Shown: piece by piece, positions 11,928 through 20,227 of the stretch | Layout: the number at the start of each line of letters is the position of its first letter | Numbering within the stretch: the stretch's first letter is position 1 | Assembly: GCA_009886115.1 (NCBI GenBank) | Contig: VFJJ01000066.1 | Location: forward strand, 1 to 46,770 | DNA from: Actinomycetota bacterium | GTDB lineage: Bacteria > Actinomycetota > Acidimicrobiia > IMCC26256 > VFJJ01 | Reading direction: 5' to 3' | DNA: 46,770 bases | Program-made: the position numbers and the translations under genes | The notes under the pieces: generated by a model | The model's input: the letters and a program-made list of their open reading frames with translations, nothing else | Told to the model about the DNA's origin: nothing | Databases searched by the model: none

Positions 11928-14069
11928 ATGTCCGACCCCACGCTCGATGCCTGGCGGGCGACCGCCAGCAAGGAACTGGGTGGAGCCGATCCCGACTCGC
12001 TCACGCGCCTCCGACCCGAGGGCCTGGCCGTCAAGGCGCTGTACACCGAGGCCGACCTCGAAGGCATCGAGTTCGTGGGCTCGCTCCCGGGCCTCGACCC
12101 CTTCGTACGCGGCGTCCGAGCGACCATGTACTCGAACCGGCCCTGGACGATCCGGCAGTACGCGGGTTTCTCAACCGCTGAAGAGTCGAACGCGTTCTAC
12201 CGCAAGAACCTGGCGGCTGGGCAGCAAGGCATCTCGGTGGCGTTCGACCTGGCGACGCATCGCGGCTACGACTCCGATCATCCACGAGTGGTTGGCGATG
12301 TCGGCAAGGCCGGCGTCGCGATCGATTCCGTCGAAGACATGCTCGTCCTCTTCGACGGGATCCCGCTCGACACGATGAGCGTGTCGATGACCATGAACGG
12401 CGCCGTCCTACCCGTGCTCGCGGGGTACATCGTCGCCGCCGAGGAGCAGGGAGTCAGGCAGGATCAGCTCAACGGGACCATCCAGAACGACATCCTCAAG
12501 GAGTTCATGGTCCGCAACACCTACATCTACCCGCCGGCGCCGAGCATGAGGATCGTTGCCGACATCATCGAGTACACCTCGGCCCACATGCCGAAGTTCA
12601 ACTCGATCTCGATCTCCGGCTACCACATGCAAGAAGCCGGAGCCACCGCGGTCCAGGAGCTGGCCTTCACCCTCGCCGACGGGCTCGAGTACGTACGCAC
12701 CGCGACGGCACGCGGTTTCGACATCGATGCCTTCGCCGGGCGGCTCTCGTTCTTCTTCGCCATCGGCATGGACTTCTTCATGGAGATCGCCAAGCTGCGG
12801 GCGGCCCGGCTCCTGTGGGCACGGATCATCGGCCAGTTCGAGCCGAAGAAGCCCGGGTCATCGATGCTGCGGACCCACTGCCAGACCTCGGGCGTGTCGC
12901 TCACCGAGCAGGACCCGTACAACAACGTCGTTCGCACGACCATCGAAGCCCTCGCCGCTGTCCTCGGCGGCACCCAGAGCCTCCACACCAACAGCTTCGA
13001 CGAGGCCATCGCCCTGCCCACCGAGTTCAGCGCCCGGATCGCCCGCAACACCCAGCTCATCCTGGCCGAGGAGACCGGCGTCACCCACGTCGTCGACCCG
13101 TTGGGCGGCAGCTACTACGTCGAAGCGCTCACCGACTCGCTCGCCGCGGCCGCCTGGGCGCTCATCCAGGAGGTCGAGGAGCTCGGCGGCATGACCAAGG
13201 CCGTCGAGTCGGGCATGCCCAAGCTGCGGATCGAGGACTCGGCAGCCCGTCGCCAGGCCCGGGTCGACCGCGGTGAAGACGTCATCGTCGGGGTCAACAC
13301 GTACCGGTTGGCCGAGGAAGCGTCGTTCGACATCCTCGATGTCGACAATGCTTCGGTGCGCGAGCAGCAGATCACCCGGCTGGCGCATCTCCGGGCCAAC
13401 CGCGACGAAGCTGCCTGTCAAGCAGCGCTCCAACGCCTCACCGAGGGCGCGGCGGGCACCGCGAACCTCTTGGAGCTCTCGGTCGAGGCCACCCGGGCCC
13501 GGGCCACCGTGGGCGAGATCTCCGACGCCCTCGAGCAGGTCTTCACCCGCCACAAGGCGGTCATCCGCTCGATCGCCGGCGTGTACGGATCGGCGTACGA
13601 GGACGACGCCAACTTCCAGCGCATCGTGGCCGACATCGAGGTCTTCGCCAAGGAGGAAGGGCGCCGACCCCGCATCCTCGTGGCCAAGATGGGCCAGGAC
13701 GGCCACGACCGCGGCGGCAAGGTCATCGCCACAGCCTTCGCCGACCTCGGCTTCGATGTCGACATCGGCCCCCTGTTCCAGACCCCCGGCGAAACCGCTC
13801 GCATGGCCATCGAGCACGACGTCCACGTCGTCGGGGTCTCGAGCCAGGCGGCGGGGCACAAGACCCTGGTGCCCGAGCTCATCGGCGAGTTGGCCCGCCT
13901 CGGCGCCGGCGACGTGATCGTCGTGTGCGGCGGGGTGATCCCTGCGCAGGACTACGAGTTCCTCCGGCAAGCGGGCGTGGCCGCGATCTACGGTCCGGGC
14001 ACGAACATCCCGGCAGCGGCCGGCGAGATCCTCGCGATCCTCCGGCAGCAGCGTCGACCGGCGGCGTGA
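11928..14069 (+). CDS. scpA: Methylmalonyl-CoA mutase, single-chain (large subunit type)
   Basis: This enzyme interconverts (R)-methylmalonyl-CoA and succinyl-CoA with adenosylcobalamin, linking propionate and odd-chain or branched substrates to the TCA cycle. It has 713 residues. The N-terminal TIM barrel has [17 protein letters not shown], typical of the substrate-binding region of true mutases rather than isobutyryl-CoA mutase subunits. The C-terminal B12 domain carries GQDGHDRGG with the cobalt-binding His at residue 593. No small subunit (MutA) gene precedes it, so a homodimer of the ScpA kind is likely. The start follows GGAGG at the usual distance. The stop overlaps the GTG of meaB as GTGA. 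Confidence 0.97.
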   Translation: MSDPTLDAWRATASKELGGADPDSLTRLRPEGLAVKALYTEADLEGIEFVGSLPGLDPFVRGVRATMYSNRPWTIRQYAGFSTAEESNAFYRKNLAAGQQGISVAFDLATHRGYDSDHPRVVGDVGKAGVAIDSVEDMLVLFDGIPLDTMSVSMTMNGAVLPVLAGYIVAAEEQGVRQDQLNGTIQNDILKEFMVRNTYIYPPAPSMRIVADIIEYTSAHMPKFNSISISGYHMQEAGATAVQELAFTLADGLEYVRTATARGFDIDAFAGRLSFFFAIGMDFFMEIAKLRAARLLWARIIGQFEPKKPGSSMLRTHCQTSGVSLTEQDPYNNVVRTTIEALAAVLGGTQSLHTNSFDEAIALPTEFSARIARNTQLILAEETGVTHVVDPLGGSYYVEALTDSLAAAAWALIQEVEELGGMTKAVESGMPKLRIEDSAARRQARVDRGEDVIVGVNTYRLAEEASFDILDVDNASVREQQITRLAHLRANRDEAACQAALQRLTEGAAGTANLLELSVEATRARATVGEISDALEQVFTRHKAVIRSIAGVYGSAYEDDANFQRIVADIEVFAKEEGRRPRILVAKMGQDGHDRGGKVIATAFADLGFDVDIGPLFQTPGETARMAIEHDVHVVGVSSQAAGHKTLVPELIGELARLGAGDVIVVCGGVIPAQDYEFLRQAGVAAIYGPGTNIPAAAGEILAILRQQRRPAA

Positions 14070-15121
14070 GCGACCCCGACCCCGAGGTGCCGGCCCTGGT
14101 CGCCGGCGTCCGCGCCGGCGACCGGCGCTCGATCGGGCGCGCCATCACCCTGGTCGAGTCGACGCGCCCCGACCATCGCCCCCTCGCCGAGGCCCTGCTC
14201 GCCGAGCTGCTCCCCCACACGGGGAGCTCGATCCGCATCGGGATCTCGGGGCCTCCCGGGGTCGGCAAGTCGACCTTCATCGAGACCTTCGGGCTGCACG
14301 TCATCGAGCGAGGTCATCGGATCGCGGTCCTCGCGGTCGATCCTTCCTCAGCACGCACCGGTGGCTCGATCCTCGGTGACCAGACCCGGATGGAGGAGCT
14401 GTCGCGCGACGAACGGGCGTTCATCCGGCCCTCGCCCAGCGGCGGAACCCTCGGAGGGGTGACTCGCCGAACCCGCGAGGTCCTCCTCGTCTGCGAGGCG
14501 GCCGGCTTCGACGTGGTCATCGTCGAGACCGTCGGCGTGGGCCAATCCGAGTTCGCGGTGGCGGACATGGTCGACGTGTTCGTCCTCCTGCTCTCACCCG
14601 GGGGCGGCGACGAGCTCCAGGGCATCAAGCGGGGGATCATGGAGCTCGCCGACGTGCTGATCGTCACCAAGGACGACGGCGACCTGGCGCCGGCGGCCCG
14701 TCGAACCGCCGCCGAGTACGCCAGCGCGCTGGCGCGGATGCGGGCCCGCTCACCCCACTGGAAGCCCCGGGTCCAGACGGTGTCGGCGATCGTGGGTATC
14801 GGCGTCGCCGAGGTCTGGAACACGATCGAGCAGTTCCGGACCGGGCTCTCGACCTTCGGCGCACTCGAAGAACGCCGCCGCGACCAGGCCCACGACTGGC
14901 TGATGGCCGAGCTCGTCGACGGCCTCGTCGATGCGCTCCACGACGACCCCGCGACCGCCGAGCAGGTGGCCGAGCTCGACGACGAGGTCCGAGCCGGACG
15001 GCTCGCGGCCCCGGTCGCGGCTCGCACGCTCCTCGCCACCTTCCTCGGTCGCTCGCGCCCGACGCCGATACCCGCACCCGCATCGGGCGCCGACGGAGGC
15101 CCTCCGCTACCTCCGATGTAG
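14066..15121 (+). CDS. meaB: MeaB/ArgK-type G-protein chaperone of methylmalonyl-CoA mutase
   Basis: This 351-residue GTPase gates adenosylcobalamin loading and protects the mutase from inactivation. Motifs: Walker [10 protein letters not shown] (62-70), AVDPSS and the ETVGVGQSE switch segment, and TKDDGD in place of the usual NKxD guanine-recognition motif, as is common in this family. The GTG start overlaps the mutase stop, so chaperone and client are coupled translationally. The C-terminal dimerisation region ends in a Pro/Ala-rich tail. An earlier in-frame start at 13925 would lie inside the mutase gene and is rejected. Confidence 0.96.
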   Translation: MSDPDPEVPALVAGVRAGDRRSIGRAITLVESTRPDHRPLAEALLAELLPHTGSSIRIGISGPPGVGKSTFIETFGLHVIERGHRIAVLAVDPSSARTGGSILGDQTRMEELSRDERAFIRPSPSGGTLGGVTRRTREVLLVCEAAGFDVVIVETVGVGQSEFAVADMVDVFVLLLSPGGGDELQGIKRGIMELADVLIVTKDDGDLAPAARRTAAEYASALARMRARSPHWKPRVQTVSAIVGIGVAEVWNTIEQFRTGLSTFGALEERRRDQAHDWLMAELVDGLVDALHDDPATAEQVAELDDEVRAGRLAAPVAARTLLATFLGRSRPTPIPAPASGADGGPPLPPM

Positions 15122-15165
15122 TTACACGATCTTTCATTGACTTTCATGATTCCCCGTGCGATCGT

Positions 15166-15181
15166 GTGATCAAGTGATCAC
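15166..15181. repeat. Tandem octamer GTGATCAA-GTGATCAC, possible operator
   Basis: Two directly adjacent copies of GTGATCA lie in the 135-nt gap after meaB; the second, GTGATCAC, is a perfect palindrome. The flank (15121-15150) is unusually AT-rich for this genome and contains TTGACT at 15137. This looks like a promoter/operator region for the 15257 gene, but no clear -10 is placed. Confidence 0.35.
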
Positions 15182-15256
15182 GGAGAGCGCGAGGCTCCGT
15201 GCCCGATCGACGGTGCCGCCGACCCGGCGCCGTCCCCCCACGGAGGTCTGCTCCCC

Positions 15257-15955
15257 ATGCCCGTCACGCTGCGCGTCCTGCCCTGGCCCGATCCGATCAT
15301 CGACACCCTGGGGCACGATCCCCGCTCGCTCTACGTCGAGACGTTCCTGCTGCCGACCCTGGGTCCGACCTGCGTGCTGCTCGGACGTCACCTGGCCCAG
15401 CGCTTCGAGCACGAGCCCGACGGCTTCGAGCTCGACGTGGCCGAGACCTCGGTCGTGCTCGGGCTCGGCCCCCGGGAGGGCAACCAGTCGCCCGTCATGC
15501 GGACCCTGCTCCGACTGGCCCAGTTCGACCTGGCCGCCCCGCAGACCCCGGGCCCTCCCACGCCGATGCCGCCCACACCCGGCCCGCCCACCCCGACGCC
15601 CAGCCCTCCGCATCCGCCCTCGCCAACGGTCCGGCCGGCCGACGTCACGTCGTGGCTCGTCCGGCGGGCGTTCCCGCCGGTGAACCGCCGTCACGTGGGC
15701 AGGCTCACTCCCCGGCTCCAGGTCGCGCTCCAGGCGTGGAACGATCCACAGGCGGGAGCCACCGGGCTCGAGCAGGCCCGGCGCCGGGCCCGCCAAAGTG
15801 CTTTCGTGCTGCTCGAGGCGGGATCCGATGTCGACGTGACCGAACGCCGCTTGGTCGGCATGGGGTTCCATCCCGCCCTGTGCCGCCCGGCGGTCGAGTG
15901 GGCAGCAGCTCGCCACCGAGGGGCCGACGAGCTGCTGAGCGCTGCGAAGGGCTGA
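15257..15955 (+). CDS. Protein of unknown function with Pro/Thr-rich linker
   Basis: This encodes 232 residues. An N-terminal domain (1-95) contains PWPDPIIDTLGHDPRSLYVE and a short segment LLGLGPREGNQSPVM. A repetitive Pro-Thr-Pro-Gly linker (about 98-128) joins it to a C-terminal helical domain (130-232) rich in Arg, Ala and Leu. No signal peptide or membrane span is apparent, so cytoplasmic. The two-domain layout with a flexible linker suggests a protein that tethers partners. I do not recognise a named family. It ends 39 nt before the sirtuin start. Confidence 0.75.
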   Translation: MPVTLRVLPWPDPIIDTLGHDPRSLYVETFLLPTLGPTCVLLGRHLAQRFEHEPDGFELDVAETSVVLGLGPREGNQSPVMRTLLRLAQFDLAAPQTPGPPTPMPPTPGPPTPTPSPPHPPSPTVRPADVTSWLVRRAFPPVNRRHVGRLTPRLQVALQAWNDPQAGATGLEQARRRARQSAFVLLEAGSDVDVTERRLVGMGFHPALCRPAVEWAAARHRGADELLSAAKG

Positions 15956-15981
15956 CCGAGATACTGCTCGCAGAGGCCGGA

Positions 15982-15987
15982 TATCGT
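15982..15987 (+). promoter_or_regulatory. -10 box of the sirtuin gene
   Basis: TATCGT ends exactly 7 nt before ATG 15995, again the leaderless geometry. Confidence 0.45.
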
Positions 15988-15994
15988 CGCGCTG

Positions 15995-16759
15995 ATGAAC
16001 GACGAACGCGAGACCGTCGCCCAGATCGCGGGCTTGCTCCGCGGCGCCCGATCGGTCGTGGCCCTCACCGGCGCCGGGATCTCGACCGAGTCCGGTATTC
16101 CCGACTTCCGCGGGCCCGACGGCGTGTGGACCAAGAATCCCGAGGCCGAGAAGACGGCGAACCTGCAGCACTACCTCGCCGAGCGCGAGGTCAGGATCCG
16201 ATCCTGGCGCCAACGCATCGACACCGACATGTGGACCAAGACGCCGAATGCCGGCCATCGGGCCCTGGTCGATCTCGAACGACGCGACCGTCTCGACACG
16301 CTCGTCACCCAGAACGTCGACTCGCTCCACCACAAGGCGGGATCGTCACCGGCGCGGGTGATCGAGATCCACGGCACGGTCCGCGACTACGAGTGCCTCA
16401 CCTGTCACGACCGGGGGCCCATCGAGATCGTGCTCGACCGGGTGCGCGCTGGAGACCCCGATCCGGCGTGTCTGGCCTGCGAGGGCATCCTCAAGTCGGC
16501 GACGATCAGCTTCGGTCAGAACTTGGTCCCCGCCGATCTCGACCGGGCCCAGAGCGCGGCCGAGCGCTGCGACGTGTTCATGGCCATCGGCACGTCGCTC
16601 ACGGTCCATCCGGTCGCGCTCCTCCCGGAGATGGCCCTGCGCTCGGGCGCCCATCTCGTGATCGTGAACGCCCAGGCCACCCCGTTCGACCGCGCGGCCA
16701 CCGCCGTCACCCGGGGTCAGATCGGGTCCGTGCTCCCGGCCATCGTCGCCGAGCTCTGA
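15995..16759 (+). CDS. Sirtuin (SIR2 family NAD-dependent protein deacylase)
   Basis: This enzyme uses NAD+ to remove acyl groups from lysines, making O-acyl-ADP-ribose and nicotinamide. In 254 residues: GAGIS (26-30), PDFRG, QNVD (106-109), catalytic His126 in EIHGT, and a four-Cys zinc site CLTC (134/137) with CLAC (159/162). GTSLTVHP and the late IVNAQ motif complete the Rossmann fold. The family often controls acetyl-CoA synthetase and other acyl-CoA enzymes, which would fit the nearby mutase, but no substrate is shown here. There is no Shine-Dalgarno sequence; a TATCGT box 7 nt upstream sets the start. Confidence 0.95.
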   Translation: MNDERETVAQIAGLLRGARSVVALTGAGISTESGIPDFRGPDGVWTKNPEAEKTANLQHYLAEREVRIRSWRQRIDTDMWTKTPNAGHRALVDLERRDRLDTLVTQNVDSLHHKAGSSPARVIEIHGTVRDYECLTCHDRGPIEIVLDRVRAGDPDPACLACEGILKSATISFGQNLVPADLDRAQSAAERCDVFMAIGTSLTVHPVALLPEMALRSGAHLVIVNAQATPFDRAATAVTRGQIGSVLPAIVAEL

Positions 16760-16831
16760 GGCGGGCACGACCCGAGAAGGGCGGGAAACGCGCCCGTCGG
16801 CGCCGAAACAGACGACCCGGCCTCGCCGGAA

Positions 16832-16852
16832 TACCCGACAGATTGGTAGGGT
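16832..16852 (+). promoter_or_regulatory. Operator-like dyad and -10 upstream of moeB
   Basis: TACC (16832-16835) and GGTA (16845-16848) form an inverted repeat with a 9-nt centre, overlapping a possible -10 TAGGGT (16847-16852). The arms recall Rrf2-type sulfur regulator sites (CymR/IscR class ATACC..GGTAT). That is an inference only. Confidence 0.3.
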
Positions 16853-16914
16853 TTCCGTCGCGTCGTGCGTCCCTCGGGCGCGCGCATCCGCAATCACCTC
16901 CGGAGGGCCCAACG

Positions 16915-18099
16915 ATGGCCAGCTTCCGCGATCTTCTCGCCCGCACCAAGGCCGAGATCAGCGAGATCCAACCCTCGGACGCCGAGCCTCTCATGGGCGA
17001 CGGCACCGTGTTCCTCGACGTCCGCGAGGGCGACGAGTTCGAGCAGGGAACGATCCCGGGAGCGCTGTTCATCCCCCGGGGCCACCTCGAGGCGCAGATC
17101 GAGAACAAGCTTCCCGACAAGGAGACCTCGATCGTCGTCTACTGCGCCGGCGGTGTCCGCTCGGCGTTCGCGGCGAAGACCCTGGGTGAGTTGGGCTACG
17201 AGTCGGTCAGATCTCTCGTCGGCGGCTTCGGGAAGTGGAAGAACGAGGGCCGGCCGTGGATCACGCCGGCGGTGCTCTCGGGGGAGCAGCGCAACCGCTA
17301 CCACCGTCACATCCTGTTGCCCGAGGTGGGCGAGGCCGGTCAGCAGAAGCTGCTCGAGGCCAAGGTGCTCATGCTCGGCGCCGGCGGGTTGGGATCGCCC
17401 TCGGCGTTGTACCTCGCCGCCGCCGGGGTGGGCACGCTGGGGATCGTCGACATGGACGTCGTCGACGCCTCGAACCTCCAGCGACAGATCCTCCACAACA
17501 TGGACCGCATCGGTGACCGGAAGGTCGACTCGGCGAAGAAGACCCTCACCGCGCTCAACCCCGACGTCAACGTCGTCACCTACGACACCCGCTTCGGCGC
17601 CGACAACGTGCTCGACATCATCGACGGCTACGACGTGATCGTCGACGGCACCGACAACTTCCCCACCCGCTACCTGCTCAACGACGCCGCGCTGCTCAAG
17701 AGGATCCCCGTGGTGCACGGCTCGATCTTCCGCTTCGAGGGCCAGGTCTCGGTGTTCAAGCCCTACGAGGGCCCGTGCTACCGCTGCCTGCTGCCCGAGC
17801 CCCCGCCGCCGGAGCTCGCCCCGTCGTGTGCCGAGGCCGGCGTGCTCGGCGTGCTGCCCGGCATCGTCGGCTCGCTCCAGGCGCTCGAGGCCATCAAGCT
17901 CATCCTCGGTCTCGGCGATCCCCTCGTGGGCCGGCTCTTGGCCTACGACGCCCTCGAGGTGTCGTTCCGGTCGTTCAAGGTGCGGCGCGACCCGCACTGC
18001 CCGGCCTGTGGCGAAGGGGCCCAGATCGTCATCGGCGAGTACGACGACCACTGCCTCCCGCACGCCGTGCTGGCCGACGGGACCGTCCTGGGCCACTGA
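16915..18099 (+). CDS. moeB: MoeB/MoeZ-type adenylyltransferase with N-terminal rhodanese domain
   Basis: This enzyme adenylates the C-terminal Gly of a small sulfur carrier (MoaD, ThiS or CysO type) and passes it sulfur. In 394 residues: a rhodanese domain (about 15-118) with active-site loop YCAGGVRSA (Cys77), then an E1-like ThiF/MoeB domain (120-394) with GAGGLGS (155-161), the Arg finger region NLQRQ, DGTDNFPTRYL, and Cys pairs CYRC and CPAC for zinc. In the well-known MOCS3/Uba4/MoeZ proteins the rhodanese is C-terminal; here it is N-terminal. The start follows CGGAGGG about 8 nt upstream. The sulfur source could be the cysteine desulfurase at 9.8 kb. No MoaD/ThiS gene is in the window. 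Confidence 0.93.
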   Translation: MASFRDLLARTKAEISEIQPSDAEPLMGDGTVFLDVREGDEFEQGTIPGALFIPRGHLEAQIENKLPDKETSIVVYCAGGVRSAFAAKTLGELGYESVRSLVGGFGKWKNEGRPWITPAVLSGEQRNRYHRHILLPEVGEAGQQKLLEAKVLMLGAGGLGSPSALYLAAAGVGTLGIVDMDVVDASNLQRQILHNMDRIGDRKVDSAKKTLTALNPDVNVVTYDTRFGADNVLDIIDGYDVIVDGTDNFPTRYLLNDAALLKRIPVVHGSIFRFEGQVSVFKPYEGPCYRCLLPEPPPPELAPSCAEAGVLGVLPGIVGSLQALEAIKLILGLGDPLVGRLLAYDALEVSFRSFKVRRDPHCPACGEGAQIVIGEYDDHCLPHAVLADGTVLGH

Positions 18100-18134
18100 G
18101 GCCGCGAGGCCCGGCCACTCTGTGCGTCACGCGT

Positions 18135-18162
18135 CGAGGGGCGGCTCACCAGCCGCCCCTCG
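18135..18162. terminator. Bidirectional hairpin terminator
   Basis: A perfect 12-bp stem (CGAGGGGCGGCT / AGCCGCCCCTCG) with a 4-nt CACC loop sits between convergent moeB and the peroxiredoxin. There is no T-tract, as is common for actinobacterial terminators. Confidence 0.75.
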
Positions 18163-18213
18163 TGCGCATCTCACCGACGCCGGTGGCGCCGCCCGTGTCC
18201 GAATGCGCGAGCG

Positions 18214-18849
18214 CTACACGCCGGGCTGGGGCACGTAGCGCAGGTAGGGCTTCACCGCGTTCCAGCCGTTGGGGAACTTCTCCTTGGCCATCTCGTCGGT
18301 GACCGACGACGCGATGATCACGTCCTCGCCGTGCTTCCAGTTCACCGGGGTGGCAACGGAGTACTTGGCCGTGAGCTGCAGCGAGTCGACAACCCGGAGG
18401 ATCTCGTCGAAGTTCCGGCCCGTCGACGCCGGATACGTGATGATCAGCTTGATCTTCTTGTCGGCGCCGATCACGAACACCGACCGCACCGTGAGCGTGT
18501 CGTTGGCGTTCGGGTGGATCATGTCGTAGAGGTCCGACACCACACGATCGGAATCGGCGATCAGCGGGTAGTTGAGCGCCGTGCCCTGGGTTTCCTCGAT
18601 GTCGCCGACCCAGCCCCGGTGCGACTCGATCGGGTCGACCGACAGGCCCAGCACCTTCACGTTGCGCTTGTCGAACTCGGGCTTGAGCTTGGCCACGTAG
18701 CCCAGCTCGGTCGTGCAGACCGGCGTGAAGTCCTTGGGGTGCGAGAACAGGATCCCCCAGCCATCGCCGAGGTAGTCGTAGAGGTTGATCTTTCCATCGG
18801 TGGTCTCGACGGTGAAGTCGGGTGCAGCGTCACCCAGGCGAAGGGCCAT
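18214..18849 (-). CDS. 1-Cys peroxiredoxin (Prx6 class)
   Basis: This 211-residue enzyme reduces hydrogen peroxide and organic hydroperoxides. The peroxidatic Cys45 lies in HPKDFTPVCTTELG, the Prx6-type form of the motif. No resolving Cys is seen later in the protein, so a small thiol or other external reductant is expected. The C-terminal domain with DEMAKEKFPNGW and PYLRYVPQP is typical of Prx6. The ATG at 18849 has a strong AAGGAG 8 nt upstream; the longer open frame reaching 19233 shadows the opposite-strand gene and is rejected. Confidence 0.95.
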   Translation of the reverse strand: MALRLGDAAPDFTVETTDGKINLYDYLGDGWGILFSHPKDFTPVCTTELGYVAKLKPEFDKRNVKVLGLSVDPIESHRGWVGDIEETQGTALNYPLIADSDRVVSDLYDMIHPNANDTLTVRSVFVIGADKKIKLIITYPASTGRNFDEILRVVDSLQLTAKYSVATPVNWKHGEDVIIASSVTDEMAKEKFPNGWNAVKPYLRYVPQPGV

Positions 18850-18932
18850 CGGTGTCTCCTTGGCAGGTTCGGTTGTCCGAAGCCGGCGCGCGGGCTCCGG
18901 TGGTCGAACACTACCGAGTCGCCGACACGACA

Positions 18933-18961
18933 TCGACCCCTGAATTGCCGTCCGATACGCT
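18933..18961 (+). promoter_or_regulatory. Promoter of the CapA-like gene
   Basis: TCGACC (18933-18938), 17 nt, TACGCT (18956-18961), then 7 nt to GTG 18969. The spacing is ideal for a housekeeping sigma factor and a leaderless transcript. Confidence 0.45.
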
Positions 18962-18968
18962 CCCGTGC

Positions 18969-20126
18969 GTGCCCGGCCGCCCCAGCGTGACCAGACGTTC
19001 CGCCCGGTGGTCGTGCGCCTCTGCGGTGGCGCTGTGCGCGGTGCTCGTCGGATGCTCGAGCGCGGCCGGCGATCCAGGCAGCGCACCCACCGACGACACC
19101 CGTCCCCTCCCGTCGAGCCCGCCGGCGTCGGCACCCGCACCGGTGGAGATCCTCCCGGCGTCGACCGCCTCGACGGCTCCGCCGAGCACCACCACCACGG
19201 CGGCGCCGACCACCACGACCGAACCACCGCCACCGGAGTGGTCGATGCTCATCGCCGGTGACGTGCTGATGGACTGGACGGAGGCCGCCCGGCAGGATCC
19301 CTTCGCGGGCGTGGTCCCGGCGCTGTCGAGTGCCGACGTGGCCGTAGTCAACTCCGAGCAGGCGATCGGCGCCGGCGGGGTCGCCGACGCCAAGGAGTTC
19401 ACGTTCATCGCGCCACCGTCGGCGGCCACGACACTGGCCACAGCCGGGATCGACGTCGTGAGCCTCGGGAACAACCACGCCAAGGACTTCGGCCCCGACG
19501 TGTTCGGGCAGACCCGCCAGCTCCTCGCCGACGCCGGCATCGTCAGCATCGGCGGCGGGGCCAACGTGGAGGAGGCCTTCGCTCCGGCGTCGCTCGACGT
19601 GAAGGGCGTGAAGGTCGCCATCTTCGCTGCCACCACGATCCTCCCGGGAGGCTTCGCTGCCGGGCGCGAACGACCGGGTGTGGCGTCAGCCGACGACGAT
19701 GCCGGCAAGGACCGTCTGGTTGCCGCGGTCCGAGCCGCCAAGGCGTTCCACCCGGTCGTGATCGTCTTCCTCCACTGGGGGATCGAGCGCGACGTCTGTC
19801 CGAGCCCGGAGCAGACCACGCTCGCCGACCGCCTGGTGGAGGCCGGGGCGACGGTGGTCGTCGGAGCCCATCCCCATGTGCTGCAACCAGTCGTGGCCCG
19901 ACCGGGCTCGCTCGTCGCCTACTCGCTCGGGAACTTCGTGTTCCACAATCGCACCGGCCCGGCCGGAGAGACGATCGTCCTCGAGCTGCGCTTCACCGGC
20001 CCCACCCTCATCGGCTTCGCGGGCCATCCTCACGAGCTCGGGACGGGCGTCCCGCTCCCCGCCAACCCCGACGCCGCCCAGCGCATCGCCGACCGTCTCA
20101 ACCCACTGGGGTGCAACCTCGCCTGA
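18969..20126 (+). CDS. CapA-family lipoprotein (poly-gamma-glutamate synthesis/metallophosphatase fold)
   Basis: This encodes 385 residues from GTG 18969; GTG 18987 is a possible alternative that gives a tighter signal. A lipoprotein signal peptide ends at the lipobox LVGC followed by SSAAG, so the protein is anchored outside the membrane. A Ser/Thr/Pro-rich stretch of about 60 residues spans the wall, followed by a CapA domain: IAGDVLMD, SLGNNHAKDFG, FLHWGIE, GAHPHVLQP and YSLGNFVFHN, with conserved Asp, Asn and His metal ligands. In Bacillus CapA belongs to poly-gamma-glutamate export; in actinobacteria the substrate of this family is mostly unknown, and no capB or capC gene is nearby. A cell-surface hydrolase is the safest reading. 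Confidence 0.88.
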   Translation: MPGRPSVTRRSARWSCASAVALCAVLVGCSSAAGDPGSAPTDDTRPLPSSPPASAPAPVEILPASTASTAPPSTTTTAAPTTTTEPPPPEWSMLIAGDVLMDWTEAARQDPFAGVVPALSSADVAVVNSEQAIGAGGVADAKEFTFIAPPSAATTLATAGIDVVSLGNNHAKDFGPDVFGQTRQLLADAGIVSIGGGANVEEAFAPASLDVKGVKVAIFAATTILPGGFAAGRERPGVASADDDAGKDRLVAAVRAAKAFHPVVIVFLHWGIERDVCPSPEQTTLADRLVEAGATVVVGAHPHVLQPVVARPGSLVAYSLGNFVFHNRTGPAGETIVLELRFTGPTLIGFAGHPHELGTGVPLPANPDAAQRIADRLNPLGCNLA

Positions 20127-20163
20127 CCCAGCCAGGAGCGACCGACGTCCACCCCACCCCACT

Positions 20164-20215
20164 CGAACACCTGTCGCTCAACCGCACCAGGCGCCCTTCG
20201 AGCGACAGGTGCTCG
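20164..20215. repeat. Palindromic element A (shared with 34.6 kb)
   Basis: Left arm CGAACACCTGTCGCTC (20164-20179) pairs with right arm 20200-20215 over 16 bp with one mismatch and a 20-nt loop. It lies between convergent capA-like and pepA and may act as terminator. The same arms occur at 34562-34608. Confidence 0.8.
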
Positions 20216-20227
20216 CCCGGGAAACGG

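Noticed and set aside
11704-12378. Plus-strand open frame with an early hydrophobic segment after the 11433 gene
   Set aside because: The first 50 residues look plausible, but the frame then runs 450 bases through the start of the mutase gene with random Arg/Pro/Ser composition. Only a much shorter protein could be real and no stop supports one.
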